Positions 62,276 through 64,000 of a stretch of DNA of 64,000 nucleotides are shown here, piece by piece. A model generated the notes under the pieces. It ran no database searches. It was not told the DNA's origin and saw only the letters and a program-made list of their open reading frames with translations. Position 1 is the first letter of the stretch. Every line of letters begins with the position of its first letter. The stretch is from Pteria penguin (Eukaryota > Mollusca > Bivalvia > Pterioida > Pteriidae): NCBI GenBank assembly GCA_035048485.1, contig CM068588.1:27369118-27433117 (forward strand), in the 5' to 3' direction. Position numbers and translations under genes: made by a program.

Positions 62276-64000
62276 GTTTTGTCTGAGAGAGTAGGCATGA
62301 CATGTAAGACATCTCTCACTGCTTCGAGTGATGATGTTTACCACAACCACCGCCACAAAACACGCACGGACGCACACATACACACATACGAAAAAGCTTT
62401 TGATAATGAAAATTAACCAAGTTAACATTCCGAGTATTTGACGAAACGTGTCTCTTGGTAATGAGGACAGCCGACAAACAGTCATTGCCTGTGCCCGTCA
62501 TGTTCTGTAGTGAATTGAATAATGATTAGTTTGAAGAATGTTCAATTTCCTCTCATGGTGCCCATATGAAATATGTGCTTCAAATCCTGAAGAACAGTTT
62601 TTCGATGCTTTTTACTTTATATAATGAATTTATATTGGAGACGTATTGAATGTTACTTTCCTTTATCTCTTTGATGTTTTCTGCCACTTCCAGTTGACAC
62701 GCTTCATAAAAATTTGAACACGTTGAACAAACCCATCTGAATACACGCAGTTTGTTGACCGTGTCGAAATCTTTGGGTAAAAACTATTCCATCCAAAAGA
62801 TTGTCACCATATGCCATGGAGGGGTTGAACCAGACACCCAAAGATTTCCCTCTATTACTCCCGACATTTTATTGTTGTTTTAAAAGGTTTCATTTTGTAC
62901 CCTAAATAAGAAAATTATAATATTTTTCATTTAGAGCTCTGATTGTCCCAGTCTTATTGTAATATCGCGACCCCAAATTTCGAGGACACGATTCAGTATC
63001 ACAGTATGACAATCGAGTTAAGCTTGAATGCTATGTTACCAGATTATTTTGTCGATTCAAATTCTGCTGGATAATTTTGTTTACATACCGTGCATTTATT
63101 GTACGGGCCGCTTTATATACAGTAAATGGGAATAGTTTATCAATATAACTTTTGGTCTTATTTTCCTATCTTTTAAATACATTTTGTTTATTTTGCTTTG
63201 CCCGTCTCCCTGGGATTATATGAATGAAGTACTACAATCGGTCATTACACTGAAACATTATGTAGTGATTCAGTTTCCATGAATATGTCCCTGGGGCAGA
63301 AAAAGGGAACGAGACCATATTCCTATAAATGAGTTCTTTGTTCCAGGATACTGCTACTGTATTTATGTGAATGATTAACTCTCATTTGTCTTCTACTTAA
63401 GTTCTCAGAAATTGATCTAACATACATAACAATTTTAAATCTCACTTCGGAATAGCTGCTGATAATGATAGTGATTTGATCTAAGCATCGTACTTTAACG
63501 TAAGTTATCGTCATCCGTTAGTGACTTACACTAATACCATGCTCTGCTGAGAATACTGCATAAGACAGGGTGTAGTTTTATGCATAGAAAAAATGTTGTA
63601 CAAGTAACGAATTTCACTCTTGTATTACTTACATTCATTTATCAGCGATGTTGATGAGATTTGTGTGTGATATGCGTGAATAGGAAATAGTAGTATAACT
63701 TTGTTATTACATTCACTTCGTTTGTCAATGCAGTACATAATCATGAGTCTACAAATATTATGAGTTTACATTATTCATGATTTGGTATAGCGTTGAAATG
63801 TATTATTTATTTGGGTATTTTTTGGGTGGATGTGTCAAGCAAACAGGAGATATTTTCTCCTCACATACACCTGTTCTCAGGTCTGAAATTATAGTGATGT
63901 TAAATGGTTATTCCAAATTTTAGAACGTAATAAATTTTACCTGACAGTCTGGATGCTTTCGAATCCACCTATCCGGAGTTTATTTTGATACTTAATTGTA
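62276..64000. other. AT-rich region without recognisable gene
   Basis: Nothing beyond chance frames and a possible worn copy of the 18.9-kb repeat (GTAATATCGCGACC..AAATTTCGAGGACA) near 62960. Confidence 0.5.

Overview
The window looks like non-coding, repeat-rich nuclear DNA of a lophotrochozoan animal, most likely a bivalve mollusc. The reasons are the AT-rich background, tRNA-derived SINEs that end in a GCGACGTAAAACACC-type tail with no poly(A), and repeats that carry GTCC/GTCT microsatellites and internal tandem units, a style known from bivalve elements such as pearl and from DINE-1/HINE-type Helitron relatives. I found no convincing host exon, rRNA or functional tRNA gene. The assignment rests on repeat style recalled from knowledge, not on a search.

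Layout. 1-5.3 kb is mostly featureless, with one decayed SINE-like patch. 5.3-6.4 kb is a 49-bp minisatellite containing an expanded (TA)n tract. 9.8-12.35 kb and 15.2-17.5 kb are two near-identical copies (A and B) of a large non-autonomous element, here called family 1; a shorter copy C lies at 46.9-48.1 kb and a decayed one at 33.0-33.4 kb. A 44-bp minisatellite lies between A and B. 18-31 kb holds microsatellites and five SINE copies, three with recognisable target-site duplications. 33.8-34.4 kb is a MITE with long terminal inverted repeats, followed by a 72-bp minisatellite.

The most striking object is at 35.86-37.94 kb: a compact element with two almost identical 458/459-bp direct terminal repeats. 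They flank a primer-binding-site candidate, one intact 331-codon ORF (two zinc knuckles, then a basic region and coiled coils) and a polypurine tract. It has no room for capsid, protease, reverse transcriptase or integrase. It reads as a young non-autonomous LTR retrotransposon that encodes only an RNA-binding-like protein.

38-46.6 kb carries 28-, 30- and 45-bp minisatellites and one weak candidate for a small secreted-peptide gene (minus strand, 39.5 kb). 51.4-54.9 kb has two more GTCY-bearing elements (families 2 and 3) and a 46-bp minisatellite with higher-order structure; the family 2 element sits inside that array without a target duplication. The three GTCY families share one architecture: a hairpin at the left end, a GTCY tract, internal repeats, a right inverted repeat, a short 3' hairpin and a terminal CTTGTT. 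55-64 kb is simple repeats, diverged repeat debris and one tRNA-like segment.
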